Assembly (NCBI RefSeq): GCF_008728515.1
Contig: NC_044984.1
Location: forward strand, 124,925,349-124,989,348
Length of the DNA stretch: 64,000 bases
Origin: Papio anubis
Lineage: Eukaryota; Chordata; Mammalia; Primates; Cercopithecidae
Reading direction: 5' to 3'
In this document: piece after piece, positions 53,476 through 64,000 of the stretch
Layout: each line of letters opens with the position of its first letter
How positions within the stretch are numbered: the first letter of the stretch is position 1
Made by a program: the position numbers and the translations under genes
The notes under the pieces: generated by a model
What the model saw: the letters and a program-made list of their open reading frames with translations, nothing else
Databases searched by the model: none
What the model was told of the DNA's origin: nothing

Positions 53476-54514
53476 CAGCTTCTGCACAGCAAAAGAAACT
53501 ATCGTCAGAGCAAACAGACAACCTGCAGAATGGGAGGAAATATTTGCAATCTATCCATTTGACACAAGTGTGATATCCAGAATCTACAAGGAACTTAAAC
53601 AAACTTACAAGAAAAACAAACAAACCCATTAAAAAGTGGGCAAAGAACATGAACACAAACTTCTCAAAAGAAGACATTTATGTGGCAAAAAAAAAAACAT
53701 ATGCAAAAAAGCTCAACATCACCAGTTATTAGAGAAATGCAAATTAAAACCACAATGAGATACCATCTCATACCAGTCAGAATGGTGATCATTAAAAAGT
53801 CTGTCAAAAAACAACAGACACAGGCAAGGCTGTGGAGAAACACTTTGACAGTGTTGATGGGGATGTAAATTAGTTCAACCATTGTGGAAGACAGTGTGAT
53901 AATTCCTTGAAGACCTAGAACCAGAAATACCATTTGACCCAGCAAACCAGAAATACCATTTGACCCAGCAATCTCATTACTGGGTATATACCCAAAGAAA
54001 TATAAATCATTCTATTATAAAGATCCATGCAAGCATATGTTCACTGTGGCACTATTCACACTATTCACAATAGCAAAGATATGGAATCAACACAAATGCC
54101 CATCAATGACAGACTGGATAAAGAAAGCATGGTACATATACACCATGGAATACTATGCAGCCATAAAAGGGAATGAGATCATGTCCTTTGCAGTTACACG
54201 GATGGAGCTGGAAGCCATTATCAGCAGTAAATTAATGCAGGAACAGAAAACCAAACACCACAAGTTCTCACTTATAAGTGGGAACTGAATGATGAGAACA
54301 CATGGATACAGGGAGGGGAACAACACACACTGGGGTCTGTTGGAGGTTGAGGGTAGGGGAAGGGAGAGAATCAGGAAAAATAGCTAATGCATGCTGGGCT
54401 TAATACCTAGGTGATGAGTTGATAGGTGCAGCAAACCACCATGGCACACGTTTACCTATGTAACAAACCTGCACGTCCTGCACATGTACCCCAGAACTTA
54501 AAATAAAAATGTCT
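53476..54514 (+). mobile_element. L1 primate LINE-1, 5'-truncated, ORF2 end and 3' UTR
   Basis: AGCTTCTGCACAGCAAAAG (late ORF2) runs through TACATATACACCATGGAATAC and the 3' UTR to GCACATGTACCCCAGAAC and an A-rich tail. About 1.04 kb of a 6-kb element. ORF2 is broken: a 26-bp tandem duplication (AACCAGAAATACCATTTG..., 53919-53970) and a short CACTATTCA duplication at 54049-54066 add to the stops. A dead copy. Confidence 0.95.
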
Positions 54515-54660
54515 CTCAATAATTGTACTTCATCAGCTTACACGTATCTGCAACGCATGCTCTGACCTCCCAGTGGAAAAGAAGCAGGGTTAAATTTAAA
54601 TTTGCTTCATATTAGTCAGTAGAATCAGAACACAGGCAGCCCCAAAGGGAACCCCTTTCT
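54515..54660. other. RIMBP2: short unique gap between two L1 pieces
   Basis: TCATCAGCTTACACGTATCTG and following bases show no repeat. Confidence 0.4.
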
Positions 54661-54669
54661 ACCAAAACA

Positions 54670-55375
54670 ATGGGGTTGAACTTAGGAGAGAACAATTATG
54701 CCACACAGCTGAGGAGGTCAAAAATGGGAACCCTCATATATTTCCAGTGGAGATGTAAAATGGTGCAGCCACTGCAGAAAAAGTTTAGTGGTTCCCTAGA
54801 AAGTTCAACAGACTCACTACCTTACCCAGTAATTTGCTCTTACATTTACGCCCAGAGCATTGGAAACAGGTGTTCAAATACTTATACACAAATGTCATGG
54901 CAGCATTATTCATAATAGCCAAAACTCAGAAACAACCCAAGTGTCTATTGATGGATGAATGGATAAACCAAATGTGGTCCATCCAGAAAGTGGAAGATTC
55001 TTCAGCCTACAGAAGGAATGACATGCTGATTCAGGCTACAACAGGGATGAACCTCAAAAACATCACGTTAGGTAGACAAAGCCAGACACAAACATTCACA
55101 TGTTGTATGATTCCACTTACATGAGATATTCAAGATAGGTAAATCCACAGAGACAGAAAGCAGACTTGTGGCTGTCAGGGTTGGAAGGACGAAGGAAAGA
55201 GGAGGGGCTACCTAGCGGGCACAGGGTTTCCTTTGGGATGAAGAGGATGTTTTGGAACTAGATAGAGGTGATGGCTGCACAACATTGCAAATGTACTAAA
55301 TGCCACTGAATTGTTCACTCTAAATGGTTAATTTTATGTTATGTGAATTTTACGTCAATTTGTTTTAAAGATGTC
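54670..55375 (+). mobile_element. older L1 (L1M-type) 3' region
   Basis: GGAACCCTCATATATTTCC, AGCATTATTCATAATAGCC, GGATAAACCAAATGTGGTCC, TGTATGATTCCACTTACATG and the end GTTAATTTTATGTTATGTG show an old L1 in sense orientation. Reading frames are decayed. Confidence 0.85.
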
Positions 55376-55412
55376 ACCCAACCTCCCAGCAAGAGTCTGA
55401 AGGGCTACAAGG

Positions 55413-55736
55413 CATCAGTCCCCAACATTTTTGGCACCAGGGACCAGTTTCATGGAAGACAAATTTTCCACAGACTGGGGTGGGGGGAATGGTTTCGGGA
55501 TGAAACGTCTATCTCAGATCATCAGGCATTAGATTCTCATAAGGAGCATGCAACCTAGACCCCTCACACGCGCAGTTCACTCTCCCATGAGAATCTCACA
55601 CCACTGCTGGTCTGATAGAGGGCAGAGCTCAAGCGATCATGCTCATTCTCCCACTGCTCACCTCCTGCTGTGCAGCTGGGTTCCTAACAGGCCACAGACC
55701 CGTGCTGGTCCATGGCCCAGGGGTTGGGGACCCACG
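55413..55736 (+). mobile_element. complete nonautonomous hAT-type DNA transposon
   Basis: 324 bases with terminal inverted ends CATCAGTCCCCAAC and GTTGGGGACCCACG and the internal landmarks TTGGCACCAGGGACCAG and CATCAGGCATTAGATTC. Flanks CTACAAGG and CTATAAGA are an 8-bp target duplication with two changes, as expected for hAT. No transposase is present; a family name is withheld. Confidence 0.88.
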
Positions 55737-55744
55737 CTATAAGA

Positions 55745-56880
55745 GAAGAGACAAACCTATGTCCCAACAGTATGTTTCCCTGGGTGTCTCCTGTGGAAAG
55801 AATCTCACCCGAGTGCGTAAGTGTACAGACATCCATCCTTGGGACAGTGGAACCGCTAAACACAACCAGCCACTGCATTTGGTTTTCTACCAATCAACAA
55901 CAATCTGCTCCAATACTAGAGGGAAACTTAACCCGGGGAACTTACTGAGACTTGATATGTTCACTATGGCTCCTGCCCTAGGGACTTGCAAGGGTAATTT
56001 TTTTCTATATGTGATTTTGGTATAATCTGTTGACTTTAGAACTAAACCCCTGCACAAAACGTGACAAATGCTTGTTCAGACTACATAATGCATGGTAATT
56101 TATAAGCTATATTCCCCTAACTACCAACAAATGATTTAAGAATGTTTGTACTAAAAATATTTATGCAATAAGGCAGTTAAGAATAACAATTTTGCAAAGA
56201 AAAAGGAAACAATATATAGAAAACCTTATACCAAGAAATCACATAAAAAGGGTTTTAACCTATTGACTGAACATTACATTGATGCTCTGAGCTTGCCAGC
56301 TGCTACTGCACGAAGGAAAACCTATCAATTATAACTTCATTAACGTAAAGGATGTGCCTCCTAGGACTCTGCCACAAATGACAAAGCAATGAAAAATATT
56401 TGATTGCCTTTTTAAAAAAATCACTTGCTTTTTCAAGAGCTGATTTATGAGAACTGCTGCAATATGGTGCTACTCCCTAAATTGCTTCTGTCTTCTCACC
56501 TTCTCCTTCCAACATAGGGGTTTTCTTCACCACACTTCAAATTCTTGAGCAAGGCCACATTCAGTCACGTGAGCAACTGACACTGGTGGTTCTGCAAGCT
56601 GGTCCACGACGCAGACTCAGGCTGTGAACTCGGACAAATTGAGCAGCTCCTCACGTGGCCTGCTCGTTCAAGACGACCACACTTCTCTCCCCAAGGACTG
56701 ATCACCTTGATCGATGACTGATTGAATTTGCCTATGTACAGCGTGACTCGGAGACCTCCAAGTATTAGAAAATGTGTCCTTAGTTTAGATCCAAATCTAT
56801 CTTCTGCTCATCAAGTGATATATCTATGGAAATCAGACAAAATTCCTTTCCAGATGGATGTTTTCAGGTATTTTTGTTAA
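55745..56880. other. RIMBP2: unique intronic sequence, AT-rich
   Basis: No repeat recognised. 56080-56480 is AT-rich and relatively featureless. Confidence 0.45.
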
Positions 56881-56884
56881 CTCG

Positions 56885-57391
56885 TTGAGGTAAAACACAC
56901 ATGAAATGCACAAATCATAGGTGTACAACTCCATTAACTTTTACAAAGTACACACACACCTGTATGACGATGATCCAGATGAAGAAGCAGGACATTTGCC
57001 GCCACCTCAAACCCTCTCCCCTGCCTCCTCCCCAGCTGAGAGTCCCCAAAAGGTAACCACTGTTCTGATTTCTCGCCCTATCAATGTGTTTTGCCTGTTT
57101 TTCTATTCTATGTAAATGTAATAAAATATAGATTTTTAATGTGTGGATATTTATCTCAACATTTTATCTAGGACGCACACACATCTGTGAAATGGCAGCC
57201 CTTCATTACTGTGTAGTATCCTCTCGTATAAATACTCCAAGATTTACCTATTTATGTTCAACTGTTATTGAACAATGGGGTGATTCCAGCTTGAGACCAT
57301 TAAAAATACCGCTGCAAAGAACATTCCTGAGCACGTCTTCTTGGAGGCATATGTACATGTTTCTCAGGACTACTCATCTAGGAATAGAACA
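56885..57391 (-). mobile_element. old L1 (L1M-type) 3' region, antisense
   Basis: GTTGAGGTAAAACACACATG, CCACTGTTCTGATTTCTCGCC, TGTGTTTTGCCTGTTTTTC and AGAACATTCCTGAGCACGTC follow the antisense order of middle-age L1s. 58955-59045 (TATCTTTACCAACTCTGGTG, AGAAGCCATTCTGGTG) looks like the next part of the same element, displaced by the intervening L1. Confidence 0.75.
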
Positions 57392-57540
57392 GTGGTGCCT
57401 GCAGAGGTGTGAACACACGAAGTTCACCCATGTCATAGATTCTGTCTTCTAAAAGCCAAATGGTGGTGCTTTCAGAGATTCCAGCAGGTGTCCCTTCCAT
57501 GAGAGCCCAAACCCAGACGCCTCTATGAGTTACGTCTAAT
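57392..57540. repeat. 150-bp direct repeat, left copy
   Basis: TGGTGCCTGCAGAGGTGTGAAC to GAGTTACGTCTAA. Matches 59049-59195 at roughly 86 percent by eye; AAGTTCACCCATGTCATAG and GGTGTCCCTTCCATGAGAG are identical in both. Confidence 0.9.
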
Positions 57541-57597
57541 GAGATGTATATGTTTAGCCCCTAGGAGTTACATCTTACGAGATGCATGTGTTTAGCT
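57528..57597. repeat. local tandem duplication of a 37-bp unit
   Basis: GAGTTACGTCTAATGAGATG... is followed by GAGTTACATCTTACGAGATG..., each ending TGTTTAGC. It overlaps the end of the left 150-bp repeat; the right copy lacks it. Confidence 0.8.
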
Positions 57598-58194
57598 TTT
57601 GCTAAACAGCTTTTAGAAAAGTGGGGAGTGTCAAAAGGAGACATACAAATGGCCAGCAGGCATATGAAAAAATGCTCATCATCACTGATTAGAGAAATGC
57701 AAACTAAAACCACAATGCGATATCTTCTCACCCCGCTCAGAAGGGCTATGATGAAAAAGTAAAAAAATAACAGATACCGGCAAGGATATGGACAAAAGGG
57801 AACTCTTACACACTGATTTGGAATATAAATTAGTATAACCTTTCTAGAAAACACTATGGATGTTTCTCAAAGAACGAAAAATAGAACTATTAACACCATT
57901 CCATCCAGCAATTCCACTACTGGGTATCCACCCAAAGGAAAACAAATCATTGTGTCAAAAAGATACCTGCGCCCATGTGTTCAACATAGCACTATTCACA
58001 ACAGCAAAGATAGAGAATCAACCTAAATATCCATCAGTGGATAATTGGGTAAAGAAAATATGGTACATATACACCATGAAATACTGTCCAGCCATAAAAA
58101 GAATGAAATTATGTCTTTTACAGCAACACGGATGAAACTACAGGCCATTATCTTAAGTGAAACAACTCAGAAAGTCAAATACTGTATGTTCTCA

Positions 58195-58553
<359 letters not shown>

Positions 58554-58567
58554 GAAGAGTAGAATGA

Positions 58568-58680
58568 TAGACACTGGAACCTCAGAAGGGTGGTGGGAGG
58601 GAGTAGGGAGTGGGGAGTGGGGAGTGGGAGGGAGTGGGAGGGGAGTGGGAGGGGAATGGAAGGGGGTGGGGGGGTGGATG
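58568..58680. repeat. G-rich (GGGAGT)n tract, part of the L1 3' UTR
   Basis: Repeated GTGGGGAGTGGGGAGTGGG and GGGAGGGAGTGGG words with many G runs of three or more. It corresponds to the polypurine stretch known in L1 3' UTRs, here lengthened. Confidence 0.85.
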
Positions 58681-58728
58681 ACAAAACATTACTTAATGAG
58701 TACAATGTATAATATTCTGGTGACGGTT

Positions 58729-58861
58729 GGCTAGGCGCGGTGGCTTAGGCCTGTAATCCCAGCACTTTGGGAGGCTGAGGCGGGTGGATCACGAGGTCAG
58801 GAGATCGAGACCATCCTGACCAACAAGGTGAAACTCCATCTCTACTAAAAAAAAAAAAAAA
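58729..58861 (+). mobile_element. left-arm-only Alu with its own A tail and target duplication
   Basis: GGCTAGGCGCGGTGGCTTAG to CCATCTCTACT, then 15 A. TCTGGTGACGGTT before (58716-58728) and TCTGGTGATGGTT after (58862-58874) bracket it. It carries AluY-like left-arm bases (CACGAGGTCAGGAGATCG), so it is not an old FLAM monomer but an Alu that ended at the middle A-rich linker. Confidence 0.93.
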
Positions 58862-59048
58862 TCTGGTGATGGTTATGCTAGCAGCTCAGGCCTCACTACA
58901 CAATATATCCGTGTAGCAAAACTGCACTCGTGTCCCTTAAATATATGCAAATGTAGCGGGAAGTGTGAGAGTCCCTGTGGCTTCATATCTTTACCAACTC
59001 TGGTGCTGTCAATGTTTCTCTGTAGAAGCCATTCTGGTGCAGCACAGT

Positions 59049-59195
59049 GATGCCTGCAGAGGTATGAACACAGCTAAGTTCACCCATGTCATAGATTCTG
59101 TCTTCGAAAAACCAAATGGTGCTGATTTCAGAGATTCTGGCCGGTGTCCCTTCCATGAGAGTCCGAACCCAGATGCCTCTACGAGTTACGTCTAA
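59049..59195. repeat. 150-bp direct repeat, right copy
   Basis: TGATGCCTGCAGAGGTATGAAC to GAGTTACGTCTAAG. Counterpart of 57392-57540 on the other side of the L1. Confidence 0.9.
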
Positions 59196-59615
59196 GCAAA
59201 GCAGCCTGGCTGAAGATCATCCATAGCGGTTAGGACTGGCACAAAGAGGAAAGTGTCTACCTGTCTAGGAAAGGGTCCATCGCTCAGCTCCAGCTAGGTG
59301 TGGCCCATGAGGAACACGGGTCACCATTATTGGGGCCACCATTATTTTTGAAGTGAAACCAAATCAATATTTTTATGTAAAACATCCCCACCTGAAGATG
59401 TTGGTGACGAAGGAAAGCCTGTCTGAAGCTCACTGGAGGTTCACTGGCTGCCCTTTAGCAAGCTCACGTCAGACCTTTGCTGACCTCTGATCACTGGCCG
59501 GCTCCCTGCAGCAAGGGCCTCGGAGTGTTCCAGCTTCCTCCTTAGTGAGCAGCTGCTGCTCTGTTCTCTGGGGCCGATGAATTTATGATAATGCTTTGAA
59601 AAAAGAACCTTAGTC
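59196..59615. other. RIMBP2: unique intronic sequence
   Basis: No repeat or exon recognised. CACCATTATTGGGGCCACCATTATT at 59322-59347 is a small local duplication. Confidence 0.45.
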
Positions 59616-59940
59616 AGCCGGGTGCAGTGGCTCACGGTCCTAATCCCAGGGCTTTGGGAGTCCCAGGTGGGAGAATCACATAAGGCCAGGAGTTTGAGGC
59701 CAGGCCGGGCAACATAGCAAAAGCCAGTCTCAACTAAAAAGTAATTTAAAAAATTGTTTTTAATTAGCTGGGCATGGTGGCACACATCTGTAGTCCCAGC
59801 TACCTAGGAGGCTGAGGCAAGAGGATCGCTTGAGCCCAGGAGGTCAGGGCTGCAGTGAGCCGAGATAATGCCTCTGCACTCCAGCCTGGGCAAGCAACAG
59901 AATGAGACTTTGTCTCTAAAAATAATAATATTAATAACAA
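59616..59940 (+). mobile_element. Alu, sense, old (AluJ-like)
   Basis: AGCCGGGTGCAGTGGCTCAC, with heavily changed left arm (GGTCCTAATCCCAGGGC) and a linker extended by TTTTTAATTAGC; ends in an AATAATA-rich tail. Confidence 0.92.
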
Positions 59941-60035
59941 CAGTGACTAACCACTGCACAAGTACTAATCTAAACACCATTACATAGACTAACTCATTTA
60001 ATCCTTGCAATAAGCATGTAAAACGCAGCTCTATC

Positions 60036-60173
60036 TTATATATATAAAAAATATATATAATACATAATACATATAATATATAAAGGTATATACAATATAT
60101 AATATATATAATATACAATATATAATATATATAATATATAATATATATTTTTATATATATATATATATATATT
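60036..60173. repeat. TA-rich repeat, about 140 bp
   Basis: Almost only A and T, with ATATAATATATA and TATATATATATATATATATA words and self-complementary throughout. It lies between two inverted Alus. Confidence 0.95.
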
Positions 60174-60470
60174 TTAAGCCAGGGTCTTGCTCTGTCACTC
60201 AGGCTGGAGTGCAGTGGTACAATTTCAGCTCACTGCAGCCTCAACCTCCTGGGCTCAAGGGATCCTCCTGTCTTAGGCCCCCCAAGAAGCTGGGACTACA
60301 GGTATGCGCCATCACATCCACTATTTTTTTTTTTTTTTTTTTTGTATTTTTTGTAGAGACAGGGTTTCACCAATTTGCTCAGGCAGGCCTCAAACTCCCG
60401 GGCTCGAGCAATCTCTCCGCCTCGGCTTCCCAAAGTGCTGGCATTACAGGCGTGAGCCATCACGCCTAGC
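60174..60470 (-). mobile_element. Alu, antisense, old (AluJ-like)
   Basis: AGCCAGGGTCTTGCTCTGTC to GTGAGCCATCACGCCTAGC. The middle linker has an unusual tract of 19 T at 60324-60342. Forms an inverted pair with the Alu at 59616. Confidence 0.93.
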
Positions 60471-61865
60471 TGCATCATTATTTTTAATCCCCAATTTATG
60501 GACGGAAAAAAGGAGGCATAAGGCATTTAAGTAATAGTGTGGAGGGTGCGTACAAAAACGAGAGAGAGAGAGAAGCAGAGACAGACGGGCATGCGGAGCT
60601 GGGGGACAGGTTCTCACCCATAAACATAAATATCATTTTGGGTTAACAGACATCATCCCCTGGTTATCCCTGGGCTCCTGAAATGCCCACGACCCCCAGA
60701 ATAGGTCAACACTGTTCATCTCTATGCTTAACACCGACTGACTGAATTTATTCCAAATAACCAAGCCTCAAGAATGAAGACCAAGCTCTTGCTGGATTTT
60801 ATGAATCCCCCTCCAGTAATGGTTTCCAAAAGGTCTTTAGAATTCTTCATTAGCATCAAAAAATTTCACCACCATACCCCAACTGCACGATAGTATCTAG
60901 ACTTCCATTTATTTCAGCCATAGTCAACCCTTGGGCACTTACAGATTGGCCGACTTCTGCAATCATCTATTCTCCAACCAACTGGACCCTGGAGTATACA
61001 AGTTGTTGCGGGTCCCTGCTGTCCAATATGGTGGCCACCAGCCGTGCCTGGCTATTTACTTTTAAATTTAATTTAAGTCAAATAAAATCCCAGTATGTAG
61101 AGTTTAATTTCTTTCCTCTCAACCCTGGGCTGGACTTGGCGACCTGCTTCTTGAAGTGAGATAAGAGAGGAACAGCAACTTTGCAGATGCCACCTTCACC
61201 GAGTGACCATGCCTGATAGCACCAGCAGCAAGTCGCACTGATACTGTGAAGCCCCTGGCATGGCGTGATGGGGAGGGCACGTCCCCTCTGGGGTACTTTT
61301 TCCAAAAGCCTAGAACCCCATTCTTATCATAGGAAAACACAAGGCAACCCCAAATTGGGAGATATTCTGCAACTTATCTGGCCAGTACTGTTAAAAAGTA
61401 TCAAGGTACAATAAACAAGGAGGGACTGAGAAACTCTCACAAATCTTAGTAAGAAAACTCTCAGTAAGGAGGCACGATGGCCAGATGCAGTGTGGTGCCT
61501 TGGATGGGATTCCAGGGGAGAACAATGATGTCACCAGGGCCTCTTACACCCCAGCTCTTCCTAAACACAACATCGACTGCAGCTGTGTATTTGCAAATGC
61601 TGGGGTTGGTTCCATAGAATGCATTTCAAGCAGACATGAAGTCACAGTTTCGCTTATTGGCTTTATCTCAAAAGGTTTACCTTCTGCCTCTGTAGCTGAC
61701 ACTCGTAAGACTGAAACTTATTTTCATGAATCCCGTTTTGCCACTGGCCGCGTAAGACAGGGAGGAGGGCTGGGAAAGAAGGTGGCTCCATCACCCCACA
61801 GTACAAGGCCAACAGAGATGCAGGGCAGGACCTTGGAGGCCTTCCAGCACCCCCACATGGTTGCC
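60471..61865. other. RIMBP2: unique intronic sequence
   Basis: No repeat recognised with confidence. AGAGAGAGAGAG run at 60561-60573. The 147-codon forward frame at 61485-61928 has no recognisable domain and is antisense to RIMBP2. Confidence 0.45.
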
Positions 61866-62015
61866 ATATTGCCATCAGCAAATGATTTAACCTCTTTGAA
61901 GTCTCACCTCCCTCTCCGGGAGAAATGAGTATCCTGACGCAGACCTCTGTGGGGTCATTGGGAAGGTTAAAATAACCAGCCTATGTGAAAGATCCAGGTG
62001 CTTATTAGAAGGAAA
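61866..62015 (+). repeat. MIR SINE, sense
   Basis: AGCAAATGATTTAACCTCTTTG, AAGTCTCACCTCCCTCTCC and GGGGTCATTGGGAAGGTTAAAATAA follow the MIR 3' half. Confidence 0.75.
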
Positions 62016-63415
62016 ATGAAGGTGGGTTTCTGTTCACCTCATGCAGAATTCTCAGTCCAGGTTGTACCCACACGGTGCATCTCAAATTGCAAAGGAAACT
62101 CTTGTCCTATCATAAATTCACCAGCCTCAGAGAACAGAGCAATACATCCTGATTGCTTCTTATAGGAGGAAATGAGATTGCCTCTCTGTCTAGCATGGAG
62201 AAGTCATCAGCGAGGCTCTGTCAGCGCTCAGGTCTGAGCTCAGATCATGCTTGAAAATGCCCCTTTGGCTGGACTCAGGGTGAAATGACTGCTAATTATA
62301 AGCACACTTGCTCTTACTCTCTCTCCCTCCAGAAGGAAGGGTGGAATTGTCAACAAATTTGCTGTTTCCATTTTATTCACACCGGATCACTAAACTCCAA
62401 AAACCAACAAAAGCAAAATGCAGGTCAGTAGAATCCTCAGTGTGAAAAAACAAATAGGGCCTCATGCATTCCTCAGTGTGGCAAGAAAGAGATGATCCAA
62501 GATGGCAGCTCAGGACTGCTGTTGACCACGGAGATATTTTCCCTGGCCCCAAGTTACCGAATAGTGTCATTCGGACATTTAAAAATAGGACATTTAATAT
62601 AAAAATGAAAGAATACAAATAATATGTTAAAGTGCATTCTTCTTTCTATATATTCTCCCTAAAAGTTCTTTCTGGTGGAAAAAAAAATCAGAAAATTTGG
62701 CGATCTTGGGTCTGCATTTCCACATGGTCACAATTAGCTGTAAAGGTCCGTATGTTTGTCTTTGGACCTCACTGCCTTTACCCATTTCTGGGATCCCTCA
62801 GAAACTTCAATTCAGAGAAGTGAGATGATTTAAGAAAGATCACACAACGAATCCCTGCATCACTCAACGCCACTCCTCCAGCACCCAGCCACCTGCCCAG
62901 CTCTGCATACAACTGGCCCTGCATGTACATGAACTCACACTGTCATGAAGAGCCTCCCTCCCTGTGCCACCCGGCATGCCAGAGTCTGCACACTTCAGCT
63001 CTTGAACCTCTGAGCTATAATAAGCAAGTATGTTTTCTAAAATGGCAAAATGAATTTTATAGCATTTGCATCAATAGAGTGAGTCATGAGCATTGCAGAG
63101 CTGCTGCCAGGCCTGGGCAGCAGAGAACCAAATACAGCCGGCTTCCCAACCAACTTCACAGGCTCTCCCAGAGAGGCTTGAGAGTCATGGGCAGCGACAA
63201 ACCTGGCTTCCTGCTCCCACTCTTCCTTGCCCATGTTGCCTGGGGATTGGGTGGGGGCCCATCGCCATGCATTTCTAGCACCAGGCAAAGTGGGAGGAAG
63301 CAGGGTGGTCAGTGCTGGGCAGGGTGGGCCTGAGGGTGGCAAAACTGCAGGGCATGCCCTCGGCTTTGCAGAGCTCCTGGGGCTGTCGATGATCTTCTGT
63401 GGCTTTCTAGACCAC
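62016..63415. other. RIMBP2: unique intronic sequence with a candidate regulatory block
   Basis: No repeat recognised. 62990-63150 contains ATTTGCAT (63064-63071) and TGAGTCA (63080-63086) in an AT-rich, apparently undecayed stretch. Confidence 0.45.
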
Positions 63416-63510
63416 GCTTCAGAAAACATGGCCTGCGGGCCACATCCAGCTTGCCCCTTTTAAATAAAGTTTTATTGCAACACATCCATATTCATTCATT
63501 TCCAAAAATC
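63416..63510 (-). repeat. hAT-type DNA transposon remnant
   Basis: GGCCTGCGGGCCACATCCAG and AAATAAAGTTTTATTGCAACAC match a common antisense hAT-class (MER-type) end. Only about 90 bases remain. Confidence 0.6.
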
Positions 63511-63690
63511 CCTATCATCACTGAGCTTTGTAAATATACATATACATATCTACAATTTGTGTATAACGTTTATATTACGTGTTTCCTTATTTCCCCACAT
63601 ACATGTATTATATAATGGTGTCAGTGAATGCATACATAAAATATACTGCATTTATATAATATATATAAAACATATGAAGAACAGTGTCAG
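63511..63690. repeat. AT-rich low-complexity DNA
   Basis: TATACATATACATATC, ATATAATATATATAAAACATATG and similar; no family. Confidence 0.7.
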
Positions 63691-64000
63691 TGAATGGGAT
63701 CTAGGAATATAAAGGAGGAAACAAATGTAGAGATTTCTAGAAAACGTGATCAAAGAAGGTGACGTCTGAGCAAAGATGTGAAGGAAGTAAGAGCGGGACT
63801 GCTGTGGGCGTCTCGAGGGAGGAGCTCCAGGCAGAGGGAGCAGCACCCACAAACATGGTAACGTGGAGCAAGCTGGGGAGAAGACGTCGTGGAAAATGCA
63901 GTAGATGAGGCGGCCAGATGTAGGCTACGGCAGGAACTTGGGTTTTGTTCAAAAGTTGATGGAAACCAGTGCAGGGTTGAGAGCAAGAGAGTAGCTTTCA
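63691..64000 (+). repeat. L2 LINE, sense, runs off the window
   Basis: GAAGGTGACGTCTGAGCAAAG, GGAGCTCCAGGCAGAGGGAGC and GATGGAAACCAGTGCAGGG follow the L2 body (gaaggtgacatttgagcaaag ... ttccaggcagagggaac). It continues past 64000. Confidence 0.8.

Noticed and set aside
53680..54288. L1 ORF2-derived peptides as a gene
   Set aside because: They are fragments of a 5'-truncated, interrupted L1 with stops and duplications; not a functional gene.
61485..61928. 147-codon plus-strand frame
   Set aside because: No recognisable domain, no promoter or splice context, opposite to RIMBP2.

Overview
The window is nuclear DNA of an Old World monkey (macaque/baboon-like). Seventeen Alu copies, L1, L2, MIR, MaLR LTRs and hAT remnants on both strands identify a primate. 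The youngest-looking Alu (5801-6104) reads GATCCGGCCACTGC where human AluY reads GATCGCGCCACTGC, a variant I associate with cercopithecoid Alu lineages. The species is an inference from a few diagnostic bases.

Only one gene is supported: RIMBP2 (RIMS-binding protein 2), on the minus strand. Two coding exons are visible. Exon B (2040-2144, 35 codons) contains the methionine at which the canonical RIMBP2 protein starts, followed by MREAAERRQQLELEHEQ. Exon A (32345-32467, 41 codons) lies about 30 kb upstream in the gene. It is open, predicted coiled coil, phase 0 at both ends and flanked by good splice sites, so it joins in frame to exon B and gives a longer N-terminus. Everything else is intron: 1-2039 downstream of exon B, 2145-32344 between the exons, and 32468-64000 upstream of exon A.

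Layout. 1-15 kb: mostly unique intron with L2/MIR, three Alus and a MaLR LTR. 15.0-17.5 kb: an inverted Alu pair abutting a 1.7 kb minisatellite of about 75 units of 20-23 bp; its long open frames are a repeat artefact. 18-31 kb: Alus, MaLR LTRs (one a solo LTR with a perfect 5-bp target duplication), L2 blocks, and a 164-bp direct duplication carrying a MER5A fragment. 31.1-31.6 kb: a C-rich VNTR, G-rich in the RIMBP2 transcript, about 0.8 kb past the exon A donor. 32.67-32.80 kb: four CCAAT boxes at regular spacing upstream of exon A. 35-43 kb: a CTCF-like site, a second minisatellite, four Alus and an old L1 split by an Alu. 43-53 kb: LTRs, L2/MIR and unique AT-rich DNA. 53-60 kb: L1-rich, with a complete hAT element, 150-bp direct repeats bracketing an L1, a left-arm-only Alu, and an inverted Alu pair around a 140-bp TA tract. 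60-64 kb: mostly unique with MIR, hAT and L2 remnants.

No RNA gene, CRISPR array, bacterial feature or complete second gene was found. The most interesting material is regulatory or structural: the variable N-terminal coding exon, the minisatellites near it, the CCAAT array, and several candidate conserved noncoding elements with paired transcription-factor motifs.
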